A program made the translations under genes and the position numbers. Of a DNA stretch of 24,712 nucleotides, positions 22,326 through 24,712 are shown in pieces (position 1 is the first letter of the stretch; every line of letters begins with the position of its first letter). The notes under the pieces were generated by a model. The model was not told the DNA's origin. It was given only the letters and a program-made list of their open reading frames with translations, and did no database searches. The stretch comes from a virus: the IMG/VR virus record IMGVR_UViG_3300042924_002546, positions 1 to 24,712 of that record; one strand, 5' to 3'.

Positions 22326-22394
22326 ATGGCTAAGGTGTACCCGACGTTTCCCGGGGAATCCCGGACAAACCCGAAAACCTCCGATGCGCCTTGA
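22326..22394 (+). CDS. Possible leader peptide, 22 aa
   Basis: ATG 22326 starts right after the terminator-like T-tract. The peptide MAKVYPTFPGESRTNPKTSD ends AP, and its stop overlaps the replication-like start (ATGCGCCTTGA) by 11 nt. A coupled leader peptide is possible. There is no clear ribosome-binding site and the ORF is very short, so it may be a chance frame. Confidence 0.3.
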   Translation: MAKVYPTFPGESRTNPKTSDAP

Positions 22395-23046
22395 ACTGCA
22401 AATTCCCGATGATTTGGCCGAAGACCTGCTTAGGTTCAAGCCCAAAACCCTGTCCCTGCCTATGTTTTGCGCCTTTTTACTGGAGCTAGGGGTTGACAGG
22501 GAGACTAAGCTACCCGCGTACCGTGTCGGTGCGGGGACACCACCTCTAGGTAACTCCACACCGAAGCAGGTTCAAGGATCTACGCCTCAGCAACCTTCCA
22601 GCGAAGGGAAGGCTGTTTCGGCTGTTGGTTCAGATGGCTGTTTAGATCTTCCGCTCTTGCCCAAAGAATGCGACACAAAAAAAGAAATAGGCTGTAAAAA
22701 GCCTAAAAAATCGGCAAAGGTTGAGTACAGCGATGCGTTCACCTGCCTGTGGAAAACCTATCAGTCAGCGCCTGAGCGAGTCTCAGCACAGTCCAAGCCA
22801 AAGGCATTTGACGAATGGAAGAAGGTCGTCAAGGAAGAGGGCGAGGAGCGCCTGCTAGGTGCCGTCAACAACGCCATAGCCGAACAGAAACGGCGCAAGG
22901 GCGCTGGCGACTTTGTGGGCAGCCTTCCTGACCTGTTCCGCTGGCTTCGTGACGGAAAGTACGAGGTGTACCTGGAAGAGCACAAGGCGCAGGTTGCCGG
23001 GCGGACGTGGAGCGCCGATATGGGCTGCTGGATTGAGAACGACTAA
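22384..23046 (+). CDS. Replication-like DNA-binding protein, 220 aa
   Basis: I take ATG 22384, since MRLELQIPDDLAEDLLRFKP begins a compact N-terminal domain; the longer frame from 22303 would run through a terminator-like hairpin. Residues 1-45 have a short beta strand and two helices, as in ribbon-helix-helix proteins. A Pro/Ser/Lys-rich linker follows (residues about 50-130). The C-terminal part has AFTCLWKTYQSAPERVSAQS and KPKAFDEWKKVV, then FVGSLPDLFRWLRDGKYEVY. The pattern FxxxWxxYPxxxxxxxAxxxW is found in C-terminal parts of phage replication initiators and helicase loaders. I infer replication initiation. No Shine-Dalgarno sequence is seen. Confidence 0.68.
   Translation: MRLELQIPDDLAEDLLRFKPKTLSLPMFCAFLLELGVDRETKLPAYRVGAGTPPLGNSTPKQVQGSTPQQPSSEGKAVSAVGSDGCLDLPLLPKECDTKKEIGCKKPKKSAKVEYSDAFTCLWKTYQSAPERVSAQSKPKAFDEWKKVVKEEGEERLLGAVNNAIAEQKRRKGAGDFVGSLPDLFRWLRDGKYEVYLEEHKAQVAGRTWSADMGCWIEND
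22745..22759 (-). other. DnaA-box-like site, copy 2
   Basis: This is the second exact copy of gcctgtggaaaacct, inside the replication-like gene where it encodes CLWKT. Phage origins inside replication genes are known from lambda. Here the codons alone could also explain the sequence. Confidence 0.3.
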
Positions 23047-23078
23047 CCGCGTCCTTTGTTAATCATCTGAGACTCACC

Positions 23079-23366
23079 ATGAAACTGTATTCACCTGACG
23101 CCAGGGGTAAGTACATCTGGCAGGTTGCTGACAGCAAAACCCGCGCCGTGTCCTACACGGTTACAACGACGCGCACGCCACCTCTGGACGCCTGCTACGG
23201 GCACCCGATGGGCAAGTACGACGATCAGGGCCTGTACATGACCTTCTGCCCGAACGTGGGCGCTGATGACCCCAAAAGCCCGTTAGCAGCGCGTTACGTG
23301 GTGCATCCAATGGCCGCGTCAGAGCGTGACAACGCGGATAAACAGCGGATCTGGCGCGAGATATAG
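23079..23366 (+). CDS. Hypothetical protein, 95 aa
   Basis: The gene follows the replication-like gene by 32 nt and begins ATG 23079. The protein reads MKLYSPDARGKYIWQVADSK, then TVTTTRTPPLDACYGHPMGK and CPNVGADDPKSPLAARYVVH. It is rich in beta-type sequence with two Cys residues, and has no membrane segment or known motif. Position in the early cluster suggests a DNA metabolism or host-takeover role, which is only guilt by association. Confidence 0.68.
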   Translation: MKLYSPDARGKYIWQVADSKTRAVSYTVTTTRTPPLDACYGHPMGKYDDQGLYMTFCPNVGADDPKSPLAARYVVHPMAASERDNADKQRIWREI

Positions 23367-23374
23367 GGTATACT
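23366..23374 (+). promoter_or_regulatory. Candidate -10 element GGGTATACT
   Basis: TATACT (23369-23374) begins just after the stop of the 95-aa gene and lies 36 nt upstream of the HNH start. A -35 is not evident. The same 9-mer occurs on the minus strand at 20542-20534. Confidence 0.3.
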
Positions 23375-23410
23375 TCAGCACCCGCCCATTGAGGCGGCGC
23401 CATTGAGCAC

Positions 23411-23623
23411 ATGCGACGACTGGCCACTCGCACTGAGCGAGACCTGCTAGCGATCCTTCAGGATTTTCGGTGCGCCATCTGCGGATGCGATTTGCCGGAT
23501 CAATTTGAATGTGACCATTTGGTGCCGTTTTCGAAGGGAGGTCCAACGACCTTGAACAACCTTCAGGCACTATGTCCGAACTGTCATTTAGAAAAAACCC
23601 GCGCCCAGGTCAGGCAGAAGTAA
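23411..23623 (+). CDS. Small HNH endonuclease, 70 aa
   Basis: A complete compact HNH protein. C21 and C24 (CAIC) with C55 and C58 (CPNC) form the zinc-binding pair of the Cys4 type. D35-H36 in CDHLVPFSKGG holds the catalytic His, and N49-N50 precede the second Cys pair. The start ATG 23411 gives MRRLATRTERDLLAILQDFR. The last 52 nt overlap the beginning of the helicase gene in another frame. Small HNH proteins in phages act in packaging, recombination or genome degradation; the adjacent helicase suggests they work together in DNA metabolism. Confidence 0.9.
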   Translation: MRRLATRTERDLLAILQDFRCAICGCDLPDQFECDHLVPFSKGGPTTLNNLQALCPNCHLEKTRAQVRQK

Positions 23624-24712
23624 TTCGTACGGCAATGGAAACAGGGCGCAACAAACTGTGCGCAAAACTTCCAACTGGTTACGGCAAAACATTTACTGCA
23701 GCTGCTGTTTATTCAAGTCTTCAGCATGAAGGGCGAGTGAATCGACTCCTTTATTTGGTGCCTACGGTTAGCCAATTAGATCAATTTGTTCAAGACGGCA
23801 AAAGCGATCTTGAAGATGCCTGCGTTGATGGACCTCTTTATATATGTGATATCAGATTTTGCGGTGCGGCGGTCGCGTTAAAACAGCATCGTCAAAATTC
23901 GCACCAAGTCTTTGCCGCGACGATTCAAGGGCTCAGTTCTCAAGGATTGAACTCAACCGTAAAAAGTTTGATGGAAAACGGAAGCTGGATGATTTGCGTA
24001 GATGAATATCATCATTACGGCGCAGATAAAACTTGGGGAAGAACGGTTTTAGATCTTCAACGAATGCCGTCATGCAAATACTTACTAGCCATGTCGGCAA
24101 CGCCCAATCGGCCGGATGATGACGGCGCATTTGGCAAACCAGACAAATCTGTTACTTATCGACAGGCAGTTAAAGAGGGATGCGTTAAGCCACTGAAGTG
24201 TCACTCTTATACATATCGAGTAGATGCGCTCGAAGAGGATGGCGATGTGAAAAGTTACACAATGGATGAAATTTATGAAATGGCGGGAGGAACGGAAGAG
24301 CACAAGGTTCAAAAGATTTTTAAATTGATGAGGTTTTTGCCGAAATACATCAGCCCTTTGGTTGACATCCCGCTTTCACGAATGATCAGAGAACGTTCAG
24401 TCTCAGGACCGTTACAGGCTTTGATTGGGGCAAGTTGCTGTTCTCACGCAAAACTGGTCTGTGATCAAGCTCAAGCAATGTTTCCTGAGTTGCGCATTGA
24501 TTGGGTCGGTACAGGAAAAGATGGCAGAAGCGAGGGCGAAAATCAATCAGTTTTAAAAAAGTTTTGCCCGCCAAAGGTGAACGGCAGACGTGATCCAATG
24601 GACATCAAGCTTGATGTTTTAGTCCACGTTGGCATGGCAGGGGAAGGTTTGGATACGGTTTACGTTTCTGAGGTTATTCACTTAAACCCAGCCAATAAAA
24701 ACAACAGCAATG
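23572..24712 (+). CDS. SF2 helicase, partial (cut by window end)
   Basis: The frame opens at ATG 23572 and remains open for 380 codons to the right edge. The start keeps RKNPRPGQAEVIRTAMETG, the usual segment before motif I. Motif I is LPTGYGKT (33-40), motif II is VDEYHHYG with DEYH at 144-147, motif III is MSATPNRP (174-181) and motif V is VHVGMAGEGLDT (351-362). Motif VI would lie beyond the window. The DEYH box places it in superfamily 2. It may serve replication or act with the preceding HNH protein. By eye its DNA is more AT-rich than the genes at 22384-23400. Confidence 0.92.
   Translation, partial: MSELSFRKNPRPGQAEVIRTAMETGRNKLCAKLPTGYGKTFTAAAVYSSLQHEGRVNRLLYLVPTVSQLDQFVQDGKSDLEDACVDGPLYICDIRFCGAAVALKQHRQNSHQVFAATIQGLSSQGLNSTVKSLMENGSWMICVDEYHHYGADKTWGRTVLDLQRMPSCKYLLAMSATPNRPDDDGAFGKPDKSVTYRQAVKEGCVKPLKCHSYTYRVDALEEDGDVKSYTMDEIYEMAGGTEEHKVQKIFKLMRFLPKYISPLVDIPLSRMIRERSVSGPLQALIGASCCSHAKLVCDQAQAMFPELRIDWVGTGKDGRSEGENQSVLKKFCPPKVNGRRDPMDIKLDVLVHVGMAGEGLDTVYVSEVIHLNPANKNNSN

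Noticed and set aside
22191-22559. N-terminal extension of the TerS frame
   Set aside because: It overlaps the leader and start of the plus-strand replication-like gene, is rich in Arg/Ser/Pro without pattern, and the recognisable TerS start is at 22190.
1-24712. tRNA genes, CRISPR arrays, insertion sequences, integrase or attachment sites
   Set aside because: I looked for cloverleaf ends, regularly spaced repeats, transposase motifs and recombinase motifs and found none; absence by eye is not proof.

Overview
The window looks like part of a tailed-phage (siphovirus-like) genome or prophage. Nearly all of it is a structural module read on the minus strand, with a short early or replication module diverging on the plus strand at the right end. 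Several small proteins recall those of phages of picocyanobacteria (the HPITPPPELV protein at 20151-20381, the TerS N-terminus, the replication-like protein). Two sites match the TTTTCCACA DnaA box known from cyanobacteria. A cyanobacterial host is therefore my best inference, not a demonstrated fact. No integrase, repressor, lysis gene, tRNA or photosynthesis gene is present, so lifestyle cannot be judged.

Reading the minus strand from right to left, the order is: small terminase (22190), large terminase, two small proteins, portal, SPP1 gp7-like minor head protein, a run of five tightly overlapping small proteins, scaffold, major capsid protein, a probable decoration protein, a small 54-aa protein, head-tail adaptor, three small fibre or decoration-like proteins, head closure protein, HK97 gp10-like protein, tail terminator, tail tube, frameshifted tail assembly chaperone, 1043-aa tape measure, lambda L-like and K-like (NlpC/P60) tail proteins, a 1289-aa gpJ-like tail tip, and two further tail proteins, the last cut by the left edge. 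The order follows lambda/HK97-type siphophages, and many start and stop codons overlap (ATGA, TGATG, TAATG), consistent with translational coupling. Intrinsic terminators follow the decoration gene and the tail tube gene, the usual sites for extra transcripts of abundant virion proteins.

The main discovery is that the major capsid gene is split. A 273-nt group I intron without an ORF (14728-15000, minus strand) separates a 16-codon first exon from the rest. The P, Q, R and S core elements, an 8-bp P1 with a U.G pair at the splice site, and a terminal G can all be read directly. Splicing restores a 338-aa capsid protein, and the unspliced frame stops at the first intron codon. A free-standing HNH homing endonuclease-like gene lies on the opposite strand between the decoration gene and the next head gene. 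This suggests, but does not prove, collaborative homing of the intron.

At the right end, the plus strand carries a replication-like protein, an unknown 95-aa protein, a small HNH nuclease and an SF2 helicase cut by the window end. The divergent region between TerS and the replication-like gene holds a tandem repeat, a DnaA-box-like site, a terminator-like hairpin and a 22-codon leader ORF. Two small plus-strand genes (15885-16079 and 12791-13285) sit as islands inside the minus-strand structural block.
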